A stretch of DNA of 64,000 bases, from positions 806,001 to 870,000 of the forward strand of contig NZ_RCWN01000001.1 in assembly GCF_003668555.1 (NCBI RefSeq). Reading direction: 5' to 3'. Below the pieces are notes generated by a model, which worked only from the letters and a program-made list of their open reading frames with translations, was not told the origin of the DNA and made no database searches. Shown in pieces: positions 38,608 to 47,379 of this stretch (its first letter is position 1; the number at the start of each line of letters is the position of its first letter). Source of the stretch: Notoacmeibacter ruber (GTDB lineage Bacteria; Pseudomonadota; Alphaproteobacteria; Rhizobiales; Rhizobiaceae). A program made the translations under genes and the position numbers.

Positions 38608-39461
38608 CAGGCGAGGCGAACAGCGCGCCCGACGATATCGAGGCGGGAGAAGCAATCGACAATGAAGCGCTGGCCGAAGCCTACGAACTTGCGCTCAGCC
38701 TCGAGAAGACCGGTGAACGTGCCGGCGCGATTGAAGCCTGGCGCGCTGTGCTGGCGCTTGACCCGGCCGATCATGGCGGCGCGGCAATTCGGCTGGCCGC
38801 GCTGGGCGCGGAAGCGCCTCCGCGCAGAATGCCGGACGCCTATGTCGAAACGCTCTTCGACCAGCATGCCTCCGCTTTCGACGACATCCTCGTCGAGCAA
38901 CTCGGCTACACGGTGCCGGTTCTGCTGGCCGAAGCGCTTCGCAAGGCGGCTCCCGGCCCGTATGAACGGGGGCTCGACCTTGGTTGCGGAACGGGGCTGA
39001 CGGGCGGTGCGCTCTCCGAATTCGTCACCACTTTTATCGGCCTGGATATTTCCGAGGCCATGGTGGCGGAAGCGGACGATCGCGATGTCTATGACGGCCT
39101 CTATGTGGCCGAGGCCGAGGATTTTCTCGAGAATATCGGCGATGCCGAAGACGACTTCGACCTGATCGTCGCAACGGACGTCTTGCCCTATATCGGCGAT
39201 CCAACGCGCCTGTTCGCCGGGATGGCCAGGAAGGCACGGCCAAGCGCGGTGGTCGGTTTTTCAACCGAGAGCTTCGAGGCCGGCGACGGCGAAGCCGGCT
39301 ACCGGGTTCTGCCGACCCATCGCTATGCGCACGACCCTGTCTATATCGCCGAAGAGTTGGAAAAAGTCGGCTTCGAACTGCTCTACAATCCGGTGATTAC
39401 GGTGCGAATGGAGCAGGGCAATCCCGCGCCAGGCTATCTGTTCCTGGCACGGAAGAACTGA
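38604..39461 (+). CDS. Class I SAM methyltransferase with N-terminal TPR-like helices
   Basis: 285 aa. An N-terminal about 70-residue helical region with one TPR-like unit (LALSLEKTGERAGAIEAWRAVLALDP), then a Rossmann methyltransferase: motif I LDLGCGTGLTG, motif II GLDISEAM, motif IV LIVATDVLPYIGD. Similar TPR-methyltransferases are annotated widely in alphaproteobacteria without a known substrate. It starts with GTG overlapping the aminotransferase stop (GTGA), so it is tightly coupled to it. Confidence 0.85.
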   Translation: MTGEANSAPDDIEAGEAIDNEALAEAYELALSLEKTGERAGAIEAWRAVLALDPADHGGAAIRLAALGAEAPPRRMPDAYVETLFDQHASAFDDILVEQLGYTVPVLLAEALRKAAPGPYERGLDLGCGTGLTGGALSEFVTTFIGLDISEAMVAEADDRDVYDGLYVAEAEDFLENIGDAEDDFDLIVATDVLPYIGDPTRLFAGMARKARPSAVVGFSTESFEAGDGEAGYRVLPTHRYAHDPVYIAEELEKVGFELLYNPVITVRMEQGNPAPGYLFLARKN

Positions 39462-39506
39462 ACACGCTTTTGCCGCATGGCGGCTCGGCCTGGTTGGTCG
39501 GGCGGC

Positions 39507-40487
39507 TTAACGCCACCGTTTCGGACGGTTGTTCGCAAGCTGGTCCAGCGCTGCGTGATATTCCTGCTCGAGCCGATCGACATATGACGAAACCGGGCCG
39601 CGCGATTTGACGGCGCCGATGCCCTGACCGGACCCCCAAATGTCCTTCCAGGCCTTGGCTTTGCTGTTGCCGCCCGAGCCGAAATTCATTTTTGACGGAT
39701 CACTCTGCGGCAAGTCGTCCGGATTCATGCCGGCTTTCTCGATGGAGCCGCGCAGATAGTTGCCGTGAATGCCGGTGAAGAGGTTGGTGTAGACGATCTC
39801 CTCGCCGGTGCTGCCGACGATCATGTCTTTATAGCCCTCGACCGCATTGGCCTCGTCCGTGGCGATGAAGGTGCTGCCGATATAGCCGAAATCGGCGCCC
39901 ATGGCTTGCGCGGCTGCGACGGCCCCGCCCGTCGCGATGGAGCCGGAAAGGGCGAGTGGGCCATCGAAAAATTCCCGTATCTCCTGGATCAGGGCGAACG
40001 GCGAAAGCGAGCCGGCATGGCCCCCGGCACCGGCTGCGACGGCGATCAGTCCGTCGGCCCCTTTTTCCAACGCCTTCTTGGCAAAGCGCGTATTGATGAC
40101 ATCGTGAAGGACGATCCCGCCATAGGAGTGAACGGCCTGATTGACCTCGGGCACGGCGCCAAGCGAGGTGATGACGATCGGCGCCTTGTATTTCACGCAC
40201 ATCTCGACGTCCTGCATGACCCGATCATTGCTCTTGTGCACGATCTGGTTGACGGCGAAGGGTGCGGACGGCTGATCCGGGTTCTTCTCGTCATGCTCGG
40301 CCAGTTCCGTCGTGATCCGGTCGAGCCATTCATCCAGCACTTCAGCAGGGCGCGCATTTAACGCCGGGAAGGAGCCGACGATGCCCGCTTTGCATTGTGC
40401 TATAACCAGATCCGGTCCGGAAACGATGAACATCGGCGATGCGATGACCGGCAGGCGCAGATTTTGCAGAACGGACGGCAGAACCAT
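39507..40487 (-). CDS. Nitronate monooxygenase (2-nitropropane dioxygenase family)
   Basis: 326-aa FMN-dependent TIM barrel. Features: PVIASPMFIVSG near the N-terminus, AGIVGSFPALNAR, the catalytic histidine in AAGAGGHAGSLSPFALI and the FMN phosphate loop SGSIATGGAVAAAQAMGADF. It oxidises alkyl nitronates such as propionate-3-nitronate; some family members have other roles. A ribosome-binding site GAGGAAATCAA precedes the ATG. Convergent with the methyltransferase gene. Confidence 0.9.
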   Translation of the reverse strand: MVLPSVLQNLRLPVIASPMFIVSGPDLVIAQCKAGIVGSFPALNARPAEVLDEWLDRITTELAEHDEKNPDQPSAPFAVNQIVHKSNDRVMQDVEMCVKYKAPIVITSLGAVPEVNQAVHSYGGIVLHDVINTRFAKKALEKGADGLIAVAAGAGGHAGSLSPFALIQEIREFFDGPLALSGSIATGGAVAAAQAMGADFGYIGSTFIATDEANAVEGYKDMIVGSTGEEIVYTNLFTGIHGNYLRGSIEKAGMNPDDLPQSDPSKMNFGSGGNSKAKAWKDIWGSGQGIGAVKSRGPVSSYVDRLEQEYHAALDQLANNRPKRWR

Positions 40488-40656
40488 TTGATTTCCTCTT
40501 CCCGAAAATGTCTTTGTCCATGCGTGATAGATTTTGACGTTTACGTCAATACGAACGCCCTATCAGACCGCGCTTCAGACGAGGATCATGGTCGTCTGAA
40601 CTTGTCCCGATACAGAATTTGGCCTACCCGCCATCACCAAAGAGGGGAGAGGACCG

Positions 40657-41628
40657 ATGGCCGCATCACAAAATCCGAAAATCGTCTTTCTGGATAGCGA
40701 CACCTTCGCTGATTTCATCGAAAGGCCCCGGCCGGATGTTGCTCATGACTGGACCGAGTACGCGGACACAAAGGCGCACGAGACCATCGAGCGGTTGAAG
40801 GGAGCGACCGTCGCCGTCACCAACAAGGTGCCGATCGGCATTGATATCATCCAGGAGCTGCCGGACCTTCGGATGATCGCCGTTGCAGCGACCGGTTACA
40901 ACATCATTGGGCTGGAAGCCTGCCGCGACGCGGGCATCGTGGTCTCCAATGTGAGAGGTTACGCCACCGACACCCTGCCGGAACATGTATTCGCTCTGAT
41001 GCTGGCCTTGCGCCGCAATATTCTGCCGTTTCGGCAGGATGTGATCGATGGTAAATGGCACGAAGCCGAGCAGTTCTGCTTCTTCGACCATTCGATCCAT
41101 GATCTGGCCGGCTCGACACTCGGCATTGTCGGGAGCGGAAGCCTTGGCCAGGCGGTCGCGAGGCTTGGCGAAGCCTTCGGTATGAACGTCCTCTACGCCG
41201 GACGCAAAGGCGTGGCCGAACCGGGGCAGGGCCGTGTGCCGTTCGATGAGATGTTGCGCCGCGCCGACATCATCACGCTTCATTGCCCGCTGACGGACGA
41301 AACGAAAGGCTTGATCGGTGACGAAGAGTTCGCGGCGATGGAGCGTTGTCCCATTCTCATCAATACGGCACGAGGCGGCGTGGTCGATGAGGAGGCCGCC
41401 GTGCGTGCGGTGGAAAGCGGCAAGGTCTCCGGCCTCGGCTTCGATGTGCTGAGCGAGGAGCCGCCGCGGGCGGACAATCCCTTGCTTGCCATCGCCGATC
41501 GCCCCAATGTCATCATCACTCCGCACGTGGCCTGGGCATCAGAGGCCGCGCAGCAGGAGGTCTGGCGTCAGACGGTTGAGAATATAGAAGCGTTTCTCGG
41601 TGGAGAGCCGGTGCGCACCGTCACCTGA
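40657..41628 (+). CDS. D-2-hydroxyacid dehydrogenase (glycerate dehydrogenase-like)
   Basis: 323 aa NAD(P)-dependent enzyme. The dinucleotide motif GIVGSGSLGQ (about 164-173), the substrate arginine in NTARGGVVDE, the catalytic glutamate in DVLSEEPP and the catalytic histidine in TPHVAWAS are present. The pattern FFDHSIHDLAGSTLGIVG fits the hydroxypyruvate reductase/glycerate dehydrogenase (HprA) subgroup; substrate is inferred. The start ATG follows GAGGGGAGAGGACCG. Its 3' end overlaps the predicted cbiD start by 29 bp. Confidence 0.9.
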   Translation: MAASQNPKIVFLDSDTFADFIERPRPDVAHDWTEYADTKAHETIERLKGATVAVTNKVPIGIDIIQELPDLRMIAVAATGYNIIGLEACRDAGIVVSNVRGYATDTLPEHVFALMLALRRNILPFRQDVIDGKWHEAEQFCFFDHSIHDLAGSTLGIVGSGSLGQAVARLGEAFGMNVLYAGRKGVAEPGQGRVPFDEMLRRADIITLHCPLTDETKGLIGDEEFAAMERCPILINTARGGVVDEEAAVRAVESGKVSGLGFDVLSEEPPRADNPLLAIADRPNVIITPHVAWASEAAQQEVWRQTVENIEAFLGGEPVRTVT

Positions 41629-42766
41629 GGGAGGCTTCGCGATAGGCTCGCAACCCGATCAGATCCCGGAAAGTACGGTCGGCTTGCGCCGTGGGTGGAC
41701 AACGGGCGCTTGTGCGACCGCCGCTGCCAAGGCCGCCGCCTCCGCGCTACTCGGTAGCGGCTTCCTCGATCCGGTCACCATCACCTTGCCGGGCGGCCAG
41801 ATGCCTGCCTTCGCGCTTGCGGAAGAAGAACTCGGCGACGGTTTCGCTCAAGCTGCCATCGTCAAGGATGCCGGTGATGATCCCGATGTGACCCATGGCG
41901 CATTGGTGCGGGTGACCGTTCGTCGGGCCGCTGGCGGCGCTGGCATACGCTTCTACGCCGGTGCCGGGGTCGGCACGGTCACGCTTGCCGGTCTGCCGAT
42001 CCCGCCGGGTGAACCGGCCATCAATCCTGTCCCCCGCCGGATGATCGCCGAGACTCTGGCGGAAATCGCAGACTTGCACGGTGTCGCAGCCGATTTCGAT
42101 GTGTCTGTCGGTATCGACGGCGGCGAGGCCCTTGCGCAAAAGACCATGAATCCGAGGCTGGGCATTATCGGTGGCCTGTCGGTGCTGGGCACAACGGGAA
42201 TCGTGGTGCCTTATAGCTGTGCGGCGTGGATTCACTCGATCCATCGCGGCATCGACGTGGCCCGCGCCGCGGGCTTCGATCACATAGGCGGCGCGACAGG
42301 CGATGCTTCGGAGCGTGCCATGGCGCAGCGGTGTGACTTCGTCATGCAACAGATCATCGACATGGGCGATTTCGTCGGCGGCATGCTGAAATATATTCGC
42401 GCGCACCCGGTGCCGAAGGTAACGGTCGCAGGCGGCATCGCGAAAATGACGAAGCTGGCCCAGGGGCGTCTCGACCTTCACTCCAAACATGGTCGGGCCG
42501 ACCTGGAAGCGCTGGCCGATTTGGTGCGGGAAATCGGCGGTGGAGACGAATTCGTTCGGCGCATCGCCGGCTCCAATACGGTGGCAGAGGCCTTTTCACA
42601 TGCCACGGAAGCCCAATTGCCGCTTGGTGATGTCCTGGCTGAACGCGCTTGGACAACCGCCGCGAAAGTTCTGCGCCAAGGCGAGTTGCAACTGCTGATC
42701 TTCGACCGCGAAGGTGCATTGAGGGGCGAGAAGAAAATGGCCGGGATCGACCCGGCCATTCTCTAG
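41600..42766 (+). CDS. cbiD: Cobalt-precorrin-5B C1-methyltransferase
   Basis: Methylates C1 in the cobalamin ring pathway. Up to 388 aa; family similarity starts at LRRGWTTGACATAAAKAA and continues through a typical body (HSIHRGIDVARAAG; KVTVAGGIAKMTKLAQG). Start uncertain: the first in-frame start-like codon is a GTG at 41600 with no good ribosome-binding site and inside the previous gene; a TTG just ahead of the conserved LRRGW is the only other candidate seen. No other cobalamin ring genes are in the window, but the convergent cbtBA cobalt importer and riboswitch are adjacent. Confidence 0.93.
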   Translation: MESRCAPSPEGGFAIGSQPDQIPESTVGLRRGWTTGACATAAAKAAASALLGSGFLDPVTITLPGGQMPAFALAEEELGDGFAQAAIVKDAGDDPDVTHGALVRVTVRRAAGGAGIRFYAGAGVGTVTLAGLPIPPGEPAINPVPRRMIAETLAEIADLHGVAADFDVSVGIDGGEALAQKTMNPRLGIIGGLSVLGTTGIVVPYSCAAWIHSIHRGIDVARAAGFDHIGGATGDASERAMAQRCDFVMQQIIDMGDFVGGMLKYIRAHPVPKVTVAGGIAKMTKLAQGRLDLHSKHGRADLEALADLVREIGGGDEFVRRIAGSNTVAEAFSHATEAQLPLGDVLAERAWTTAAKVLRQGELQLLIFDREGALRGEKKMAGIDPAIL

Positions 42767-42782
42767 ATCGGTTTGTTTCGCC

Positions 42783-43487
42783 CTACGCGCTACGGGCTTG
42801 GGTCGCGGGCGAATGCACGGCGCTTGTTCGCCAGAAATAGGCGGCGAACGCGCCGAGGAGCGCCCAACCGACCAGAGCCACACCAAAAGCGCGAGCCGCA
42901 AAAAGCGCTGCGATTTCCGGCGGAACCGGCCCGGCGAAACTTTCCGGCTCGGGCGCGCCGATAAGGTGCGGAGCCAGCAGAAGGACGGCGGCGCCGATCC
43001 ATGCGAACCAGCTTCTGGTAAAGGCGATCAGGCCGGCTGCAACGCCAGCCGCGACAACTGTGCCGACCCACCAGAACTGGCGGGCAAAGACGTCGGCAGC
43101 GGCAACGCCCGGAACTTCCGGCGCCAGGGTGAAGCCTGGCGCGAACTGGATGACGAGAAAGCCAATGGCCCCCCATATCAACCCGGTCTTGCCGTCGAGC
43201 GACTGGCCCCGCTGTTCGGCGATGGCCATCAGGGGCAACAGAAGCAGTGCATAGCCGGTGTAGAGCAACATGCTGAAAAGCACGCTGAGCCCGTCGCGCA
43301 TGAGGTCGAGGCCACCAAGATCGGGATGCGCGCTGACCGCCTCTGCCCCGAAGTGGACCAATTGACCAGACTCATAAAGTTCGGCGTGCAGCAAAACCGG
43401 TTGCACGAAAGTGAGCTGGAGCAGGGCCGCGATCAGACCTGCGCCAGCACCAGCGAACACAGCGCTGGTAATCAGACGTGTGAACAT
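42783..43487 (-). CDS. cbtA: Cobalt transporter subunit CbtA
   Basis: 234-aa membrane protein with about five to six helices. It matches CbtA, the predicted B12-regulated cobalt importer subunit: N-terminal ITSAVFAGAGAGLIAALLQ, GYALLLLPLMAIAE, and an RQFWWVGTVVAAGVAAGLIA core, with several histidines in the first loop. It lies 3 bp downstream of cbtB under the cobalamin riboswitch. Transport function is inferred from family and regulation. Confidence 0.93.
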   Translation of the reverse strand: MFTRLITSAVFAGAGAGLIAALLQLTFVQPVLLHAELYESGQLVHFGAEAVSAHPDLGGLDLMRDGLSVLFSMLLYTGYALLLLPLMAIAEQRGQSLDGKTGLIWGAIGFLVIQFAPGFTLAPEVPGVAAADVFARQFWWVGTVVAAGVAAGLIAFTRSWFAWIGAAVLLLAPHLIGAPEPESFAGPVPPEIAALFAARAFGVALVGWALLGAFAAYFWRTSAVHSPATQARSA

Positions 43488-43490
43488 GGC

Positions 43491-43676
43491 TTAGTGGCAG
43501 GGAAAGCCGTTGGCGTGGCGGACATCGTGCGCTGCGTCGTGAAGCGCATTGGCCTGCGCCAGCCCGACAGAAAAGACCACGCCGAGGCCGAGAACGGCCG
43601 AAAGTGCCAGGGCGATAAGGCTGGTGGACCGTGTTGCCGCTACCGGCGACGTTACCGCAGTGCTGTTCTGAATCAT
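43491..43676 (-). CDS. cbtB: Cobalt transporter subunit CbtB
   Basis: 61 aa: a short polar N-terminus, one transmembrane helix (LIALALSAVLGLGVVFSVGL) and a histidine-rich C-terminus HDAAHDVRHANGFPCH, the probable metal-binding end and hallmark of CbtB. The ATG at 43676 has AGGAG five bases ahead, which decides the start; the frame runs further upstream through the riboswitch and that part is not coding. Confidence 0.93.
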   Translation of the reverse strand: MIQNSTAVTSPVAATRSTSLIALALSAVLGLGVVFSVGLAQANALHDAAHDVRHANGFPCH

Positions 43677-43721
43677 TTCATCTCCTTGCCTGTCCACCCG
43701 ACAGGCGCTTGGTTGCATCAA

Positions 43722-43912
43722 TGTCCGGCAGGTCTCCTGGCTCGCGGGTCGAAGCTCTGGCCTGCCTTCCCCGGCGTCTCCACCGAGTGGCGTACTGGGC
43801 CATCGCTCACCGCTCACAGTCGCGGGGGCGGCTGCATTCGAAAGCCGAAACTTCCGCTGCATTCCCTCTTGGCTCTTCCCAACCGCATGCGACGGGAAAG
43901 AGAACCGAACAC
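43722..43912 (-). promoter_or_regulatory. Cobalamin riboswitch upstream of cbtBA
   Basis: On the minus strand the B12 box GAGCCAGGAGACCTGCCG lies at 43743-43726 and is preceded by the conserved CCGCGACTGTGAGCGG (about 43833-43811), CCACT and the GGGAAGGC element. Edges are approximate. Between the aptamer and cbtB a 7-bp hairpin (43688-43706) ends just before the AGGAG, so it could hide the ribosome-binding site when cobalamin is bound. Cobalamin excess should turn cobalt import off. Confidence 0.93.
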
Positions 43913-44015
43913 GATCTCTGTAGAGGAGCAGCGAGACGGACGCAAGAAAGAGTCTGGCGCGCCTGTGTCGCACCGGCATACGCTGCGTCGAGGATAAACG
44001 CAGGGACGATGAAGC

Positions 44016-45299
44016 ATGACGGTGGATGTTCTTCTCAAAGGCGGCGTTCTGCCAAATGGTCAGACGACGGATATCGCCATTTCCGATGGCGTGATCGCGG
44101 CCGTCGAGCCCACTATCGATGCTGAAGCCGGTGAAGTTGTCGATATCGCCGGCGATCTTGTTTCGCCGCCTTTTCTGGATCCGCATTTTCATATGGACGC
44201 AACGCTGTCTTATGGGCAGCCACGCATCAATGCGTCGGGCACCTTGCTGGAAGGCATCGCGCTATGGGGAGAACTGAAGAAGGAGCAGACCGAAGAGGAG
44301 ATCGCAGAGCGGGCGTTGCGCTATTGTGACTGGGCGGTCTCGATGGGACTGCTCGGTATTCGTTCGCATGTCGATACGAGCGACGACGAAGCAATGAAAG
44401 GCGTCCGCGCGCTTTTGTCGGTGCGCGAAACCGTAAAGCCCTATCTCGATCTGCAACTCGTCGCATTTCCGCAGGACGGCTTCTACCGCGCCCCGCAAGC
44501 GCGCCAGAACACGCTGGCGGCGCTGGATATGGGCGTCGACGTCGTGGGTGGTATTCCACATTTCGAGCGCACAATGGCGGAGGGGCGGGCCTGCGTGACC
44601 GAGCTGTGTGAAATTGCGGCGGAGCGCGGCCTCAGGGTCGACATGCATTGCGACGAGACCGATGACCCACTCTCGCGCCATATCGAGCAACTGGCCTATG
44701 AGACGCAGCGGCTGGGATTGCAGGGCAGGGTGGTCGGCTCGCACCTCACATCCATGCACTCCATGGACAATTATTACGTCTCCAAGCTCCTGCCGCTCAT
44801 GGCAGAGGCCGAGGTCGCTGCGGTGCCGAATCCGCTGATCAACATCACCTTGCAGGGGCGCCACGATACATATCCCAAGCGACGTGGCCTGACCCGCGTG
44901 CCCGAGATGCTGGCGCACGGTATACGCGTCGCGTGGGGGCAGGATTGTGTCCGCGACCCCTGGTACGCGCTCGGCACGGCAGACATGCTGGACGTCGCCT
45001 TCATGGGCCTCCACGTCGCCCAGATGACCAGCCCCGCGGCAATGCGGCAGTGCTTCGATATGGTCACGAGCGACACGGCGGCGATCATGGGGCTGCACGA
45101 TCTTGGGCTGGAGAAAGGTAAACGCGCCAGCCTCGTCGTGCTGGATGCAGGCGATCCGATCGAGGCGATCCGCCTTCGCCCGGACCGCTTGCTCGTCATG
45201 TCGAATGGAAAGATCATCGCGCGAAAGGAGAAGCGGAAGACCGCTCTTTCCGTGCCCGGACGTCCCACCGAAATCGATCGACGACATTCGGCAGGTTAG
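44016..45299 (+). CDS. Cytosine deaminase-like amidohydrolase
   Basis: 427 aa. A CodA-type metal-dependent hydrolase: HFHMDATLSYG (first two metal histidines), HCDETDD (histidine and catalytic E), SHLTSMHSMD (histidine) and WGQDCVRDPWYALG, where the metal-binding aspartate sits in GQD. E. coli CodA deaminates cytosine; relatives act on isocytosine, creatinine or atrazine products, so the substrate is uncertain. If it acts on cytosine, the uracil would go to Upp (28205). Divergent from the riboswitch-cbtBA unit. Confidence 0.87.
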   Translation: MTVDVLLKGGVLPNGQTTDIAISDGVIAAVEPTIDAEAGEVVDIAGDLVSPPFLDPHFHMDATLSYGQPRINASGTLLEGIALWGELKKEQTEEEIAERALRYCDWAVSMGLLGIRSHVDTSDDEAMKGVRALLSVRETVKPYLDLQLVAFPQDGFYRAPQARQNTLAALDMGVDVVGGIPHFERTMAEGRACVTELCEIAAERGLRVDMHCDETDDPLSRHIEQLAYETQRLGLQGRVVGSHLTSMHSMDNYYVSKLLPLMAEAEVAAVPNPLINITLQGRHDTYPKRRGLTRVPEMLAHGIRVAWGQDCVRDPWYALGTADMLDVAFMGLHVAQMTSPAAMRQCFDMVTSDTAAIMGLHDLGLEKGKRASLVVLDAGDPIEAIRLRPDRLLVMSNGKIIARKEKRKTALSVPGRPTEIDRRHSAG

Positions 45300-45321
45300 C
45301 GGCAGAAAATTGGGAAAGCGC

Positions 45322-45398
45322 TGGTCGGAGTGGCAGGATTCGAACCTGCGACCCCCTCGTCCCGAACGAGGTGCGCTACCAGGCTGCGCTACACTCCG
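45322..45398 (-). tRNA. tRNA-Pro (anticodon CGG)
   Basis: On the minus strand: acceptor CGGAGTG, D arm, anticodon stem CCTCG/CGAGG with loop TTCGGGA (anticodon CGG), T arm around GTTCGAATC, discriminator A and an encoded CCA at 45324-45322. It is 23 bp beyond the end of the amidohydrolase gene. Confidence 0.97.
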
Positions 45399-45516
45399 TG
45401 AACCAGTTCGCGCGGCTGTATAGCTCTGCGACCTAGCGCCCGCAAGAGGGATGCGAACGGTTTTCTTCGGCTCTCGCATTTGTAGGCCGAAGGCCACGCG
45501 GCACAAGCGTCTCCGC

Positions 45517-46263
45517 TTACGATAAGGGGAGGGAGTAGCGTCCCCATCCAGGAATTTTGACCGCGGGATCGGCGAAATCGAATCCTGCAACGAGCCCGAG
45601 AAACTGCAGTTCGATTCCGTAGCGCAGGCCCGCTGCGAAGCCAAAGAGGCCGCCGAGCGTCACGTGCAGATCACGCCGGTCTTCTGAGACATCGATTGCG
45701 AAAAAGCCGGGCCGGTAGTCGCGGCCCACCGCATTGGAGGGCAGGGCAGTGCGCAGCTCCGGCACTTCTTCGAGAATATGGGCGGAGAAGGAGTTAGAGT
45801 TGGGGCCTGGCCAGATGCGGTAGTCACCGACGTGATTGAACGGATAGCTCTGAACGGCCGCTTCGACCTTCGCCAATTGCCGTTCTGCCGCTGCGCCATG
45901 AAGCTCGGTCACGATGAACGGATCGTTGGAATACCAGCGGCCATCGGCGGGATAGGCGTTCTTTCGTACCGGCTGGCCCCAGCCCACCTTGTCATAGCGG
46001 TCATAGTGGCGCGCACCCGCATCTTTCGTGACGAGCCAGCTATGCACGGACAGGGCGCCTTTGAGGCCGCCGGTGCGTGCCGCCAGAACATAGATCGCGG
46101 CATCGGCCTGGCTTTCGGCGGGCGGAAGGAGGCCGGATCGGCCCCAATCGGCATCCCGCCAGCTCGCAGGACGGTCAGCCAACTCCCAGTGTATGAGCGA
46201 GGCGGCAGCCGGGAGCACGAAGATGGCAAGGATGAAGAGAAGGAGAAATCGTAGGATACGCAT
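45517..46263 (-). CDS. DUF3750 membrane-anchored protein
   Basis: 248 aa. One N-terminal hydrophobic segment (LRFLLLFILAIFVLPAAASL) that is a signal anchor or signal peptide, then a DUF3750 domain with ADWGRSGLLPPAES, GALSVHSWLV, DRYDKVGWGQPVRKNAYPADG and the highly typical WPGPNSNSF. The function is unknown. The ATG at 46263 was chosen because the N-terminal helix begins there; the frame further upstream runs to 46443 and overlaps the divergent asparaginase gene. Confidence 0.87.
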   Translation of the reverse strand: MRILRFLLLFILAIFVLPAAASLIHWELADRPASWRDADWGRSGLLPPAESQADAAIYVLAARTGGLKGALSVHSWLVTKDAGARHYDRYDKVGWGQPVRKNAYPADGRWYSNDPFIVTELHGAAAERQLAKVEAAVQSYPFNHVGDYRIWPGPNSNSFSAHILEEVPELRTALPSNAVGRDYRPGFFAIDVSEDRRDLHVTLGGLFGFAAGLRYGIELQFLGLVAGFDFADPAVKIPGWGRYSLPLS

Positions 46264-46364
46264 GGGCCGCAGAAGGAAAGGGAATTTCGCAGTCAGCGCA
46301 TGTCTTTTCGGCAAAAATACGGATATGAGCGTGCGGGACTCTGACACGGGCTGGGAGGCACAAG

Positions 46365-47372
46365 ATGGCAGATAATCCGGTTCTGGTGGAAGTGCTGCGC
46401 GGCGAGCATGTCGAAAGCCGCCATCGCGGTGCATTCGTCGCAATGGATGGTGACGGCACGACGATTCTTTCGGCAGGCGATCTCGAACGACCGGTCTTTC
46501 CCCGCTCTGCGATCAAGCTGATCCAGGCACTGCCGCTTGTGGAGAGCGGCGCTGCCGATCACTACGAACTGACCGATTCCGAACTGGCGCTCTCGGGCGC
46601 ATCGCATTCCGGCGAGCCCGGCCATGTCAGAACCGCCGCCGCCATGCTGTCGAAGGCGGAGCTGACAAAAAACGACCTGGAATGTGGTTCGCACTGGCCT
46701 TTCGATACGGGCGCATCGCGCCACCTTTTCTGTGAAGGCGAAGAGCCGAATGCGCTTCACAACAACTGCTCGGGCAAGCATGCCGGCTTTCTCTGTACTT
46801 GCCGGCAGCAGGGTTGGCCGACGGGCGGTTATGTCGGGTACGACCATCCGATGCAGGAGGCCATTCGAGACGCGATGACAGCGCTGACCGGCGCTGCGCA
46901 TGGGCCCGACAACATGGCAATCGACGGATGCGCGATACCGACCTACGCGATTGCCCTGACGGCGATGGCGAAAGGAATGGCGGCCATGGCGAGCGGGAAG
47001 GGCCTTGGCAAGGAGCGAGCCGCTGCGGCCAATCGCCTGATGAGCGCGGCAATGGCCGAGCCTTGGCATGTCGCCGGTTCGAAGCGAGCCTGTACGCTCA
47101 TGATGCAGGCGGGCGCCGGACGCCTCTACATCAAGACGGGTGCGGAGGGTGTCTATTGCGGCATATTGCCCGAACTTGGCATTGGCTTTGCCCTGAAATG
47201 CGAGGATGGAACGACACGAGCTTCGGAGGCAATGGCGGCAGCCCTGGTTGCCAAACTCTTGCCGGATGGTGATCCGCTCGCCCAGCGCCTGTCGGCTATG
47301 GCGCGAACGCCGATCCTCACCCGCAAGGGCGATGTGGTGGGCGAGATCAGGCCAACTGCTGCGCTGGCCTGA
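46365..47372 (+). CDS. Class 3 (Rhizobium-type) zinc L-asparaginase
   Basis: 335 aa, homologous to the R. etli inducible asparaginase family, unrelated in fold to E. coli asparaginases. The residues known as important in that enzyme are at the same numbers: S48 and K51 (RSAIK), S80 (SGAS), C135 and K138 (NNCSGKH), D187 and C189 (IDGCA), the set that binds zinc and forms the serine-lysine pairs. It hydrolyses asparagine to aspartate and ammonia in the cytosol. The start ATG lies about 100 bp from the divergent DUF3750 gene. Confidence 0.94.
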   Translation: MADNPVLVEVLRGEHVESRHRGAFVAMDGDGTTILSAGDLERPVFPRSAIKLIQALPLVESGAADHYELTDSELALSGASHSGEPGHVRTAAAMLSKAELTKNDLECGSHWPFDTGASRHLFCEGEEPNALHNNCSGKHAGFLCTCRQQGWPTGGYVGYDHPMQEAIRDAMTALTGAAHGPDNMAIDGCAIPTYAIALTAMAKGMAAMASGKGLGKERAAAANRLMSAAMAEPWHVAGSKRACTLMMQAGAGRLYIKTGAEGVYCGILPELGIGFALKCEDGTTRASEAMAAALVAKLLPDGDPLAQRLSAMARTPILTRKGDVVGEIRPTAALA

Positions 47373-47379
47373 CGGCCTT

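Noticed and set aside
44262..45644. A 460-codon open frame on the minus strand, running through tRNA-Pro
   Set aside because: It crosses a tRNA gene and is antisense to the amidohydrolase.
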